Positions 1-12,323 of a stretch of DNA of 64,000 nt are shown piece after piece. Position 1 is the stretch's first letter. The number at the start of each line of letters is the position of its first letter. The DNA is from Symbiodinium natans (Eukaryota; Sar; Dinophyceae; Suessiales; Symbiodiniaceae). Where the stretch lies: contig CAJNDS010002557.1 of NCBI GenBank assembly GCA_905221605.1, positions 929,279-993,278 on the forward strand, in the 5' to 3' direction. A program made the translations under genes and the position numbers. The notes under the pieces were generated by a model. It was not told where the DNA came from and searched no databases. It worked only from the letters and a program-made list of their open reading frames with translations.

Positions 1-2579
1 TTTTACCCTACACTGCCTAAACCCGAGTTCCTTCACAAGCGCTTCGGAGCTTGGGGCGCAGTTCGGTCCCTGGTAGCGATCCTGGTCTACTTGAGATGAA
101 GGCACATTGGCCTTGGGGGAGCCCCCTTCCCCCCGCATCATCCCTTTCCATTCCTGCATGGCATACATGTTGACGACCCGGTCATGGCGAGTAATGGCTT
201 TATGCGGATCTTCAATGGTCTTCCCCTAGAAACCCTAGACCCTAACCTTCAACCATTTCCCTGCACAGAAACAGGTGTCGTGCTCCAGCCGATGTATTCC
301 CCTTTGGCCGAGTTCCTCCACGGATATCCATGCCTCCTGAATGCGAGACACAGGGCAGGGCAGTTCCCTAAATCCCCTTCTGGGTGCCTAAACACAAGGC
401 TCGTTTTCTCCGTATATTTTCATCGGAACCTGAAAAGGCAACACTTAGAGAGCTGACCAAGTCTTTGGGGAGAAGGTTGCGAGTCAGAAGTCAGACAAGC
501 AGCAGCTGCTTCGAATTGATTGTATTCGAAGCTAGGTGAAGCACCCCAAGAAGACAAAGTGCGCGTACTCCCAGGTGAAGCCACGGTTGAGTTGAGAATA
601 CACAGTGAGCAGTGGCCTTAGCACATGCCCAACTTTTCCGAACCATGAGCCATTTTTCATTGCGGCCCCTATGCCCCGACCTTGACCCTAAACCCTAAAA
701 CCCTCACAACCCGAGACCTAAACCTTCCAATCCCAAGGCGATGAGATGGAAAGAAGCCGTCACGCCTTCGAGCGCGGCGTGTGCCCGAAGTTCTTGAGGC
801 CACCCCGAAAACCAGCGCTTCCTTACATGTTTGAAGTGGGGTTTGGCGGTCTGGGGCTAGGGTTTAGGGTTTAGGGTGTAGGGTATAGGGTTAAGGGTTT
901 AGGGCTAGGGTTTGGGGACAGGGTTTGGGGTCCCAGCCCTCCCTTAGACCCCCCCCAAAACCTACAGCTTCGTGGGTCTGCGCCCTTCCAAGCCGCGTGA
1001 ATGAGGTCACTGAACGAGGGTTGGGCGGTTTAGGGTTTAGGGTTTAGGGTTTAGGGTTTTTATGGCTGGCGGGCTTTGGGCTGCAGACTGGGGCTGCGTT
1101 CTTGGGGCTATTCTCCCACATCTCCCCCTTACAAGGCACCCCCGAAGATGCAAAAGCGTATGCGAACAGGTTTAAACCCCCCTGCCCTAAACCCTAAATC
1201 TTAAACCGCCCAAGCATCCTCCACCGCCCCAAGACCAAACCCCGAAGTCCCTAACCCCAACAAGAAAATGGATGTTCAAACACCCACCAAGACTCGAAAA
1301 TACTTCATGCCCTTAAACCCTATAGACCCCAAGCCCGAAGCCCGAAGCCTCAAACCTTAAACCTACAAGCCCCAACAGTCCTTAAACCCCTAAGCTCAGA
1401 AACCCTGTTTAAACCAAACCTGTTTCGTAAACCCTAGAACCCCTGAAACCCCCTATAACCCCTAAATGTCACAGAGGCCGCTGGAGCTCAAGGTTCAAAC
1501 ACTTTTCGGCGAAGTCGTTGGGGCGCAGCTGCCACTCAGGCTTCATTCGCTATATTTGGGTAGGGCTTCCTGGGTTCGTGATGGAGGCCTTCTCATGTGA
1601 TCTCATGTGTTGTGGTATTGGCAAGGCACCGGTTTTTCTGGTCAGAGCCTGCAAAGGGGTGCTCCCCACATCTTGCTGCAACTACTGTGCTTTCGTGCCC
1701 TAAACCCAGTCCCTGTCGTGTTGCCGTTCGCAATCCACCGGAAAAGCGCCAAAAGTCCAGGGTAGATGCTTGCCCAGGAACACGCATCCGCAGTACCTGT
1801 GGGTAGCCAGAGATGGCAGTGTCCATGTCTGGGATCAGATGGCTGCAGCTGGGCTTAACACTGCTGGTTTTCAGGTAGAGTCGGCAAATCAAGGCAGTCA
1901 GTGGCTAGGATTGTTGGACATGTGGTGTTCTCAGATGTTCGTTCCGTGGCTATGATCTGACACGAACACTTCGGAAAGATGCAGCCTTGTGTTCTGGAAC
2001 CGACGGCGTTGGTCGGTTCAAGTTTCAGCTCCTTGTTTCCCTACTTCTTGGGGCTCGCTCTCGCTCTTTCCCTCTCCCTCTTTCCATCCACTGTCTTTTT
2101 CACCCTCCATTCCATGCAGGCACCCAAAACCTCTAGCCTCAGCTCGTGAGTCTCCTTGCGTTCTCCCGTGCCCGACCGAGGAAGGTTTCCAGACCAGGCA
2201 CGCAAAGGAGCCGGAGGAAGCCTCAGGGAAGCCGCAAACCTAAACTCCAAACCCTAAACCCTAAACCCTAAACTCCAAACCCTAAGCCTGCACCACATGT
2301 CCTATAGGCTGCTTCGGTCCGGGCTTCCTCTTTTCTGAAGTTTCAGAATTCAGGGTGTAGGGTTTAGGGGTAGTAGGGCGGTACTTGCGACGGAGGACGG
2401 TTGATTGAGTGAGCAACAAGTTGAAGGACCTGGGGCAATTCCATTTGTTTGTTGGATGTATGGGTACTGCAAGCCAAAACCCGAATGTTGTTGTAATTGC
2501 CCAGCTGGTACCCCGAGACCCCAACCCCGGCTCGAAGGATCCTTTAAAGCAGCCACAGGAAAGAGCAGTTGAGGGTTCA
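1..2579. other. Host non-coding DNA with degenerate telomere-like repeats
   Basis: Unique-looking patches alternate with CCCTAAA or TTTAGGG copies in both orientations (for example 840-920 and 1,025-1,060). No supported gene. A short patch near 1,794-1,840 reads like the end of a WD40 repeat, but this is weak. Confidence 0.5.
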
Positions 2580-2681
2580 CCTAAACCCTAAACCCTAAAC
2601 CCCAAACCCCAAACCCTCAACCCTAAACCCTAAACCCTAAACCCTAAACCCTAAACCCAAAACCTAAACCCTAAACCCTAA
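2580..2681 (+). repeat. Interstitial telomere-like array (CCCTAAA)
   Basis: About 14 units of CCCTAAA and close variants. Confidence 0.9.
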
Positions 2682-2705
2682 TGTTGGACCTGCTTTAATA
2701 AGTTA

Positions 2706-2777
2706 CCCCCCCCCCCCCCCCCCCAACAGTCGCGAGCCTGAATAAAAAAAGACCCCAAACAGTCGGGGGGGGGGGGG
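2706..2777. repeat. Poly-C and poly-G runs
   Basis: A 19-base C run (2,706-2,724) and a 13-base G run (2,765-2,777) lie 40 bases apart and could pair as an inverted repeat. The segment between carries AACAGTCGCG and AAACAGTCGG, a short direct repeat. Confidence 0.8.
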
Positions 2778-2814
2778 TCCGGAGCCTCCCTAAGCTACCC
2801 CGCGACCCTGGAAA

Positions 2815-3480
2815 GGTCGAGGCTTCAGGCTTCAAGTATCCCTTCTTCTCGAGAAAGCTTATGCCTTCCTGAAAACCGAAGGACTGAGCCCCGGGCCCCG
2901 GGAGACTTGCATTATAGCGGGCCCCCAAACAAAGGTATTAAAGTGTGTCCGGAGGCCTCCGTAAGGTACCCCCTTTCCGGATATGATTCGCCTATGGAAT
3001 CATCTAGTTTTAAGTAAGGAATTTATAAAGAAAAGGCGCCCTGAAAAAAGAAGATTGTCGGAGATCCTGGACAGGTCGAGGAGGGCTTCAAGTATCCCTC
3101 CTTCTCGAGAAAGCTTATGCCTTCCTGAAAACCGAAGGACTGAGCCCCTGGCCCCGGGAGACTTGCATTATAGCGGGCCCCCAAACAAAGGTATTAAAGT
3201 GTGTCCGGAGGCCTCCGTAAGGTACCCCCTTTCCGGATATGATTCGCCTATGGAATCATTTAGTTTTAAGTAAGGAATTTATAAAGAAAAGGCGCCCTGA
3301 AAAAAGAAGATTGTCGGAGATCCTGGACAGGTCGAGGCTTCAGGCTTCAAGTATCTCTCTTTCTCGAGAAGCTTATGCCTTCCTGACACCCTCAAAAAAA
3401 CAGGCCCGGCCCGAAATCTTTTCATTATAGCGGACCCCCCAAAACAAAGGGTCCAGATCCTGAATAGCCGGAAAACTTTT
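2815..3480 (+). repeat. ~257-bp tandem duplication, about 2.6 copies
   Basis: Units begin near 2,815, 3,074 and 3,331 (GGTCGAGG...CTTCAAGTATC) and share ATGATTCGCCTATGG at 2,983 and 3,239. The third copy diverges after GCTTATGCCTTCCTGA. Open frames here only reflect the repeat. Confidence 0.9.
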
Positions 3481-5497
3481 CATAATAGCGTCCCCCTAGA
3501 ATATTGCGGGTGCAACATTAATCCCTCAACCCTCAACCCTAAACCCCAAGCCCTGAACCCTAAACCCTAAACCCTGAACCCTAAACCCTAAACCCAACTG
3601 ACAGGAGCTTCCCAAGGAGCTGGCTCTCTTTCTGAGAGACATCCTGCAGGCGCCCTGCTTTTTGGACGGGCAGAAGCCCAAAACCCTGCACCACAAGGGC
3701 CTAAGCCCTACGGCCAACACTCCAAACCCTAAGCCCTAAACCCTAAACCCAAGGCCTGAACCCAAAATCCGAATGAGTTGAGTTGCATGTCCCTGGAGCC
3801 GTAGACCTTCGAGCCCCTACAGTGCCCGGGCTGAGGGTTGTGGGATGTTGTGGGGCTTCGAGGTTTTGATTTGTCTGGTTCGTGGGGTCTATGTAGCGGC
3901 TCCAGGATGTACAATTCGGTCAGGCGTTTCGTTTGGCCGGTTTCTTGTTCGGGTTTTATATAGGGCTTATTTCGGGCATTTGTTATGGTTTTTGTCGGGT
4001 CTACAGGTTTTAGACGTTGTTTACCGAGATTATAGGATTCAGGATGTTAGTCTGTTCAGGGTGCAGGGTGCATCGATTGTCGAGTGCAGTGCAGTGCAGG
4101 ATATGGAGCAAGGAGAGTCGGGTCATAACCACACCCCCCGCCCAAAAAGCTAAACCAAACTATGGCAAAATGACCCCCCCCCCAACCCTAACCAACACCA
4201 AATGGCCCTAAAAACCCTACAGCCAGCTCCACTGAGATCAAGGGGGAGCTGGGATTGCCCAGGGCGGTAGTTTCGGAGCTGCTTTTGGGTTTAGTAAGTT
4301 CAGGGTTGAGGGTGTTAGGGTTCAGGGTTTACGGATTGGTTTTAGGGGTTGGCTGCATGCGTTTTAGCCCATGTGGAGTTTACTTCCAGGGTTTCAGCAC
4401 CCAACTCAAGACCAGGGTTTGGGGAATCAGGATTCAGGGTTGGGTGTGGGGGGTGTTGGCCCAGGCTTCCCTGAGCCCTAAACCCTAAACCTCAAAAATA
4501 CACCCCAAACCCTAAACCCTAAACCCCAAATATAGACCCTAAGCCCGAAACCCCTAAAATCAACCCCAACCCCAGACCCTGAAGTCGACATCCTAGACCC
4601 TAGACCCTACACCCTAGACCCGAAACTCTACACCCTAATTAAACCCTAAACTCAACCCCAGGCCCTGAAGCCGACACCCTGGGTAATTTCGGGTGCCAGG
4701 AGCATTGGCAGCGCCTGCGTTCAGATTCGGAGATGCTCCTCCGTCGCACTTGCATGGGGGTTTAGGGTTTAGGGTTTAGGGTTTAGTGTTTAGGGTTTAG
4801 GGTTTAGGGGGAGAGGGAGGCTTTCCCTGAACCCTAAACCCTAAACCGTAAACCCGTTTAGGGTGAAGCTACCGGAATCCACACAACGTCGATCTGTACC
4901 GTGAAGTTCTTGGTAGCCCAGTGGTAGCCGTTTGCCCTTTTTTTGGTTCTAGGTTCCCTTATGAAAGCAACCAAAACAAAGGAAACCCTGAGGGTTACGG
5001 GTCTAATTGCCTAGTGTTGGGTGTAAGGCAAAGGTGCTGCAGTTCTGCAGGATCATGTAGTTTCTGTTGCTACTGGACAGTTTGACAGCAAAAGTCTTCT
5101 CTAACACCTTAACACCCCAAACTTTCAAGGCCCTGAAACCCTAAAACCCTGAAGCCTTGAAAACCTTGAAAATCCTGAAAGCCCTGAAAAACACGAAAGC
5201 CCTGAACACCAACGAGTTCCGAGTTTCGTCAGGCTGGCGCGATCGGTGGCTTGGCCTTGCCATTCAGCATTCCTTGCTTAGCCGCAGCCCGCAGCGGAAC
5301 CTTAGCTTTTGGGGTTCCCACATTATGTGGGATTGGGGTTTAGGGTTTTCGGGTTTCGGGTTCAGGGTTCAGGCTTTAGGGTTTAGGGCAACGTTTAACT
5401 TGTTGTATCCCCTGTTCGTTGGGAGAAGTGAGCTGCTTTCCGGGTTCCTGAGCCTGTCAACTTCAGATCCCAGGGTGGGCGCCTTCTGGTGGCCTAC
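3481..5497. other. Host non-coding DNA
   Basis: Degenerate CCCTAAA/TTTAGGG copies (for example 3,540-3,595, 4,480-4,640 and 4,757-4,810) mixed with unique sequence. A tRNA-like A box near 4,913 has no proper partner. No supported gene. Confidence 0.5.
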
Positions 5498-5616
5498 TTA
5501 ACTAGGACCCAGAGTAGGCCCTTATTCCCTCTTTTTAGGGTTTGGGTTCCCTTGTAAGCCTCGTGAGCCAAAAAGGGCACCCTTTTTATTCCTAGGTTAC
5601 TCTAGGGTCTAGTTAA
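5498..5616. mobile_element. Fold-back (MITE-like) element, family 1
   Basis: Ends TTAACTAGGACCCAGAGTA and, inverted, TACTCTAGGGTCTAGTTAA are terminal inverted repeats. The core has GGGTTCCCTT and AAAAAGGGCACCCTTTTT. Related copies lie at 25,217 and 29,177. No coding capacity. Confidence 0.7.
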
Positions 5617-6835
5617 ACTCGAAAGGAATGCATGCAACAGCCCTAGACCCTGAACCCGATCCTGTACAAGATTTCTAGCAGATACTTCAACAGGGCCGCA
5701 ACTACTGGGTAGGCATTTGGGATTTGGGATTTGTTGTTTAGGTTGTAGGGTTTAGGGTTGAGGGTTTAGGGATGTTCCTTTGTTGGGTTTACCTATTGTG
5801 GCACGCGCCTGTTTGGAGCGAAGAGAAAGCAGTATGAGGCCGGACTCGACGAGATCCGTGTGGACCCTTTGCCGGCACTGAATCCTTGAGGTGGAGTGTT
5901 GAAGCTAGAACCCTAAGGCCTAAACCCCATAAGCCCTAAACCCTTCGCCCTAAACCCCAAAACCTTAGGGCTTTTGAGTTTAGGGTTTAGGGAACACTCA
6001 GGCTAACTTTAACCCAGCAATTCCACTACTCCAGCTACTGCTCCACAAGCTTAACGGCCCCAATCCCTGTTTAGGCTTTGTAAACTCAAGGGGGTTAGGG
6101 CTTAGCAGTTCTGTGTAATGGCTTCAAGGCTTACAGGGTCTAAGGTATTCAGGGTTGACCTCTACGGGCCGCACCCCATTTTCTGGCCTGCGACCGAGGG
6201 ATGTCAACGGGCGTCCCAGAGCACGTAGCCCACGCACAGCGAAGGTTTGGAAGTTTGAAAGCCCAAGGCGCCTCAAGACGCCAACTTCAACCATGACAGC
6301 CAGCCAGACTGCTAGAGTTTTTGTTTTGTTCTTTTTCGTTTGTTTTTTGGGGGGGTTAGGCTTCAGGGTTCCCCCAACAGCCCCCACAATACCAATCCCC
6401 AAAGCCGCTTTGCACAAGGACTGGCTGCTCGGGGATCCGAAGTGGGGTCCACGCATCGGCAGCCTGGCTACATGGGGTCTATGCTTCCGACAGGGGAAGA
6501 ATCTTCAACGGCATACTGGGGTTTGGGGTTTGGGGTTTAGGGCTTAGGGTTTCATAGGTCACTACATCTACAAGTGGCGATGGAATCCTTTTGGGTTCTT
6601 CTTCTCTGGTTCTTTGAGCCTCACTCCTGCACCTGGAAGTAAAATCCATCTGAGCGCTGATTCTGCCGGGCGCCTCTCGAGGATGTCCAAGGAACTGACC
6701 TGGGCTTTGAGTTTTTTAGGGTTTGGGGCTTAACTATGGGGGTTTATTCGGCTTTATAGGTTTGTTTTTAACTTTAAAGGGTTTTCTGTTGTGCTTCATT
6801 TTTCCCCAACAGCGAAGCGATGGGGTCTCCAGCCC
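5617..6835. other. Host non-coding DNA
   Basis: Degenerate telomere-like copies in both orientations (5,750-5,775, 5,910-5,990 and 6,520-6,550). A stretch at 6,150-6,320 is free of them and open on both strands, but nothing is recognised. Confidence 0.45.
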
Positions 6836-6843
6836 TTGGTTAC

Positions 6844-6945
6844 TGGAGCGGGTTTCGGAGCGGGTTCCGGAGCAGGTTCCGGAGCGGGTTCCGGAGCGGG
6901 TTCCGGAGCGTTCCGGAGCGGCTTCGGGAGCAGGTTCCACGGGCC
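6844..6945 (+). repeat. 12-bp minisatellite (GGTTCCGGAGCG)
   Basis: About eight copies of the 12-base unit. Because 12 is a multiple of 3, several frames stay open (ERVP repeats), but they are not genes. A second shorter cluster lies at 7,176-7,240. Confidence 0.9.
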
Positions 6946-7004
6946 AAGGGCTTGAAACACCTTTTTCCCCACACAATGGCTTGGCCTGGCGGTATACAAG
7001 TGTA

Positions 7005-7470
7005 ACCGCGATGCATGCTAAGTCTTGCTTGCAAGAGGTCTGCTAAGCTGTCTCTGTTCCATGGCCCGTGGTAAGCGTTTCTTTGTTTTTGTTCACCTTT
7101 GTAAGTCCCAAAAGTCCGGACGGAGGTCCGCGCTTGTTTTCTCGAGGTTTTTCATGGTCCGCGGAGCCATGGGGTTCCGGAGCAGGTTCTGGAGCGCGTT
7201 CCATGGACCAAGAACGGGTTCCGGAGCAGGTTCCGGAGCGGAACCCTCAGAAGCACACTGGCTTGAAACGAGCTTCTCCCCGTACAATTAGCCTGGTGTT
7301 ACAATTGTAAGAGCGATGCATGCCAAGTTTTCCTTGCAAGCAGTCGGCTAAGCTATATGCAAGGTCATTGTCCGCGGTATGTGTTTCTTTGTTAACCTTT
7401 AGCCCGGACGAAGGTCCACGCTTGTTTTCTCGAGGTTTTTCATGGTTCGCGCTTGGTGCTTGGAGTCAAT
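7005..7470 (+). repeat. Diverged ~300-bp tandem duplication
   Basis: CGATGCATGC at 7,008 and 7,313, and TTGTTTTCTCGAGGTTTTTC at 7,134 and 7,419, mark two diverged copies that include the 12-bp repeat clusters. Confidence 0.75.
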
Positions 7471-7720
7471 TTGTGTCTTTGTGAACTTTTGGAATTTCCA
7501 AAAGCCCGGAAACTAATGCATGAAAGCATCGCATTCGGTGTTTTGGGGGGCCGGGGTTGAAGCATCTCTAGTCTTCTTTGCTGTTGGGGCTACAGTGGGC
7601 TTATTTTTTATGGGGTTTTGTCGGGTTTTATCGGGTGTTCTTCGGCCCTGGTTAGATGGAACCCTAGAAGTACCAGACCTTGAGCCGAAAGGGGCCCCGA
7701 AACCCTCGATGCAACCCGAA

Positions 7721-7791
7721 ACCCTAAACCCTAAACCCTAAACCCTAAACCCTAAACCCTAAACCCTAAACCCTAAACCCTAAACCCTAAA
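7721..7791 (+). repeat. Interstitial telomere-like array (CCCTAAA)
   Basis: Ten perfect or nearly perfect CCCTAAA units. Confidence 0.95.
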
Positions 7792-8397
7792 CGAAGAAGG
7801 GAATTCCAGGCTGTTGTGGCCGCTTCTGCGCAGTGAGGTGAGCTGACACACATGGGCACCTTTGCCATCGAGCTGGTCCCTGTCCCGCGCCTGGCACTGG
7901 TGCACAGCTTTTCAGAGTTCAGAGCTCATCTTCTCGATCAGGGTTTGGAGTTTAGGGTTGTGGGTTTGGGGTTTAGGGTTTGGGGTTCTGCCCAGCCGAT
8001 GAAGCAGAGACGCGCCTCTCCTTCAAGAGGCCCTTCAAACTTCCCGAGTAATTTCTTAAGCCCTATAAAGACCCCAAGGTCTCCGGACCCCGAAGTGATC
8101 CAATCCCCAGGTCTCGGTGCGGCTGGCGCGGGCGTTCGCGCATGCCCACCTTCAGCGCAAAGGGGAAGCAATTCCGTTTGCTTGCTTCTGAGAAAAAACA
8201 TCGGCGCAGTCGCAAGCTGTTTTCAACCCAGCCAAATTGAGGGCTTTTCCAAACAGCTCAAGAGATTCTGTTTTCTAGACCAACTTGGTTGTATAACGTA
8301 GAGCTGTGGCGGTTTGGGGTCTTTCGGGGTTAGAGTCTTGGGGCTTTGGGGGATTTGGGGTTCAGACTTGAGGGGCCCGACCGTCGGGGTTCCTGGG

Positions 8398-8625
8398 ATG
8401 ATTTGCTATCGGACATGCCGCTGTAAGGCGGTCCGCCAGAAAGACACTTACTCAGCCCAATACATAAACGTTAAGATTTTTGGGTTTCCTTTTGATGTGG
8501 GAATCATAAAGTTCAACATGTTTATCCAGTGGTTATTGGAGAAGCTGGAAGGGGAACATGCAGCTGTTTTATCGGAGGGGTGGGGTGCTTGCTGTTGGGG
8601 AGGGTCTTCTTCAGTCAATCCTTGA
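8398..8625 (+). other. Possible exon without recognised family
   Basis: A telomere-repeat-free stretch whose open frame reads like protein (for example VKIFGFPFDVGIIKFNMF and QWLLEKLEGEHAAVLSEG). No domain is recognised and no clear start or splice borders are seen. Confidence 0.22.
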
Positions 8626-9216
8626 CCTTTCTCCAAAGCCTAAACCAGCGGGAAGGCCGCTGATCGAGAGACGGCAAGAACAGGACTCCAACTGTTGAGA
8701 GAGGGGGTGTTTGGCAGAGGGGGTGTATACACAACAAAGAAGCTCCTAGATTGCGCAATTGGAATTCCTGAGCCCCAAACTCTGAACTCCTTAAACCCGA
8801 AATCCTGAACTCCCTAACCTATACTCCATGAAGTCTGACTTAAATCCTGAACTCCTTAACACGCCTAAAACTTCCCGTTTCCCCTTAACCTTTCTTTGAA
8901 AAGTTGCCCAGCCCCACAAGTGCCCTGACACCTAAAACCACACCCTCTGAGCCTCAGAGCCGGAAACCGAGACCCCGACCAAAAACTCCACGCAGGAGGG
9001 TTTTAGGGTTTCCTAAACCTCTCAAGCCCTAACCCTAAACCCTAAACCCCGGACCCTATCAGGTCGGGGTCCATAGCTAGCATAAGAAGCAGAGACGGCA
9101 GGTCGTCGCTGGCGTTTGCCAAGCCCACTCCGCAGGGGCCGCGTTCTCGGGCGACGCTTCCCCGAACACTTTGCATGCAAGGGTTCAGGGTTGAGGGTTT
9201 AAGGTTTCGGGTAAAG

Positions 9217-9281
9217 GGTTTAGGGTTTAGGGTTTAGGGTTTAGGGTTTAGGGTTTAGGGTTTAGGGTTTAGGGTTTAGGG
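9217..9281 (-). repeat. Interstitial telomere-like array (TTTAGGG)
   Basis: Nine TTTAGGG units, in the opposite orientation to the arrays at 7,721 and 12,236. Confidence 0.95.
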
Positions 9282-10060
9282 TCCCGGGGGGGATCCTAAA
9301 CCCTTAGCCCTTCACTATGCAGCTCATACAGCTGGACGTGGATTCGACAAAATTGGGGTATATAGATTTTGGGATTCAACTATAAGTACTCACGTGGCTA
9401 GTTTCTTGAAGTACACTGTGGTGTAAATTACAGACTTAGCTACGGATTTCCCTCGATTCTACCCGGAACCTTCTATGTCTGGTGTATGGGCAGCGAGCAG
9501 GGATGCATGAGATGAATCCAAAGGGCCATGGCCCTAGGTATGGTTGAGACGGGAGCATCAGTGTTTGCGGAGCCCTTAAGGCCAACGAGTCAGCGCCCGG
9601 CGCATGACAGCAAGACCACGGGCTAAAGTGCTTGCTGTGGGCTACCGAACTCAGGTCAAATCTTATAATCCACTTTGCTAGTAAGGGGAGGCCCACGTAC
9701 AAAATTTGCCCGTAGGCATGAGGCTTTGTGGGCGCGCGCGTGCGGGCGAGGGCGGTTGGGTGCGTGTGAGTCGCAGTGCAGCTCGAACTGTGTTGGTTAT
9801 ACTAAGACATGCCACTGCTTTGCACAGAGTCCTTTGGCACAGAGACACCGGGATCCAGTTTCTGAGCCCAGTCCGTGAGAGTCCCGAACAAGTGCGTGCC
9901 GATTTTCATGTATGCTGGACGCCACCAGTGGTCCACTTGCCCTTGAACCAGCATCAAACCCTCGCATAAACTGGGATGTTCCTCCAATATAGTACCGTCT
10001 ATTAGTAATAATATAAGGGGGAACACCCATAAAGCCTTGTAAGTTTGAATGATCCTCTGA

Positions 10061-10210
10061 CTACGGCAGCATCAGGTGGTGCACGGCGACTTGAAAACCG
10101 AGAACATCTTTGTCTCGCCGGGTGCTGACGTTGAATTGGAGTCCCTTTCCGAACCTCAATCAATGAGCCTGAAACCTGATCCCCTAAACCTAAACCTACA
10201 CCATAACTAA
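10061..10210 (+). pseudogene. Protein-kinase catalytic-loop fragment
   Basis: The plus-strand frame from 10,061 reads LRQHQVVHGDLKTENIFV, matching the kinase catalytic loop (HxDxKxxN) with HGD instead of the usual HRD. The stop is at 10,208-10,210. Neither the ATP-binding lobe nor the DFG loop is visible nearby. CAG acceptor-like sites at 10,067-10,069 and 10,073-10,075 could start an exon. This is either one short exon of a split gene or a relic. Confidence 0.5.
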
Positions 10211-12235
10211 ACCCCCAACTGAAACTCCCAACCGCAGCTCTGATGCGGGCCTATAAGCGAGGCCGAATTCTGGGGTAGGGGTCTATGCATCCCAGAGCCA
10301 TGGTCAAACATCCCACTCCAGTGTCTCGATGGGCTTTCTATGCCAGCCTTCCTAGGTAAACCCTAAACCCTAAATCCTACACCCTAAACAGAACTCTTCG
10401 GGTCTTCTTTCTCAAAACTAGGGCCCTTTGGAGGTAATCTTCCAAAAGCGGCTTTGATTGTACGACAGGGTGCTTCTATTGGAGGACCCTAGTCTAGAAC
10501 AGCCACATGTCCACTTCTCCTTTGTTGATGGCTCGTCTTATTATATGCCTGACATCTAAACATTCTTACCCGCGCGACGCAAGCACGGAGTGCAAGGCAC
10601 CCAAGCAGTACAAGACTAAAATCTCAGGTGTTCTCACGGCCCCTAAACCCTAAACCACGCAGATCACAAAGGTCCTGGAACCATGCGATCATCACGGACT
10701 TTGCAACCTTTAAGCCGCTGATGCTTCCGCAGGTCACCCCCCCCCCCCCCAATTCAGGGTTTAGGCTTCAAGTTTTTTACGGAAGTGGCTCTAACCCCCA
10801 GGCCACCCACAACTCCTTGTTCAGGGAAGCTTCAGAATTTCCAGGGTGACACGGAAAGCCGTACAAGTGTGATGGGGATGGGGTCGCGAAGACTTAAACG
10901 CCAAACCCTAGACCATGACTGGCTTTCCCATCCACACGTGGAGGGCCTCCTGTCCACAGATGGGGGTGGGGTTGTCATCGGCATATGAGGGTTCAGCATT
11001 TGGCGTTTAGGGCTTAGGGATGTCAATTTTGCCCAGGCTGTATAAACTACGTCTTGCGCGCTGGAATCCGTCAATCCCTGATCCTCGACGCTTGTAAGCA
11101 AAACCCTAGACCCTTTTACGTGTTAAGCCGCAAAAAGGCCCTCCAAGCCCGAAAGGCTACACCTCAAAGCCCTACCCACACCCTACACTCATGGGACTCA
11201 TACCTTGGACTCGTAAGGTTGCACCCTTGGGTTGGGGACCCTGTGTAAGGGTTCAAAGATCCTCCCAGGGAATAGGAGGGCCATATTGAGAAGAGACTCT
11301 TAGGGGTCCAAGTTTTGACTCCCTTGATTCAAACCCTTCAAACCCTAACCCCTCAAATCAAATGTCACCATCTTTGCAGGATGATCCCACTGAGTACCTG
11401 CCTCAGCGCATGAGCTTTTGGGAGGGTTTGGGTGTTTCGGGGTTAGGGCGTAGAGTGTAGGGTTTAGGGTGGGTGTCGGGTTTCGGGTTTGAAGGCTTTC
11501 GAGTTCGGGTAGGGGTTACCACAGCCAGACCCGAAGGCGTATGTGAGCAGACCATACGGATTCTCGGGCGCAACGCTGTAGATGATCTTTCATGTCCACC
11601 CCTGCTGCCGAAGGCGGCCAACCCAAGCCAGCAAATGGCGAGAAGTAAATGCACAGCATATGACACAAGCCCCAGAATCCAACGTGCTCCATGTTCCCTG
11701 CTCCAAACCTACCCCAACAGAGAAGCGCAATCGTGAAGCACGAATGTTGGACCAACAAGTTCAGCAAACCCCAAACAGTCAACAGGAAAGGCCGGTGCTT
11801 CTCAGACTGCCTAGCCCGAAACCCTAAACCCCCAAAACTGGCCTCCGCACCCCTTAGCCTGAAACTTTAAGGCCCTAAACCCCCTCGAAATACCTCCAGC
11901 CTTATCCAGGTTCTCCTTCTTCTTCGAGTCAGATCGCAATCGCCCGCGCCTCCAGGAGGATTTGTAGAGTTTAGGGTCTATGTTTTTTATAGTGTTCAGT
12001 GAAAGGTTTCGGTTTTCGGTGTTAGGTTTCTGTTTGTACTAGTTTGTATACAAACGACTGTATATGTACATGTTTGGCACAGTACTCATACCGGGCTTAG
12101 GGCGTGTCGCTTGTTTTTCAGTCTCTTCGTTTTCGTTGTTTGCTTTTTGATTTGTGTAGGGTCTGGGTTCAGGATCTAGGTGCAGGGCTTCTGGGGTCTT
12201 CTTGAGTGTTTCGGCGCCGGGGCCGATGTCTATAC

Positions 12236-12323
12236 TAAACCCTAAACCCTAAACCCTAAACCCTAAACCCTAAACCCTAAACCCTAAACCCTAAACCCTA
12301 AACCCTAAACCCTAAACCCTAAA
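12236..12323 (+). repeat. Interstitial telomere-like array (CCCTAAA)
   Basis: About 12.5 perfect units. Confidence 0.95.

Larger units (their letters stand above)
7471..10060. other. Host non-coding DNA
   Basis: Contains two telomere-like arrays (listed separately) and unique DNA at 9,300-10,060 with no recognised coding segment. Confidence 0.4.

Noticed and set aside
4905-4960. tRNA-like A box (TAGCCCAGTGGTAGCCG) with a weak B box (GGTTCTAGGTTCC)
   Set aside because: The boxes are only about 31 bases apart and no cloverleaf can be drawn; at most a SINE-like trace.
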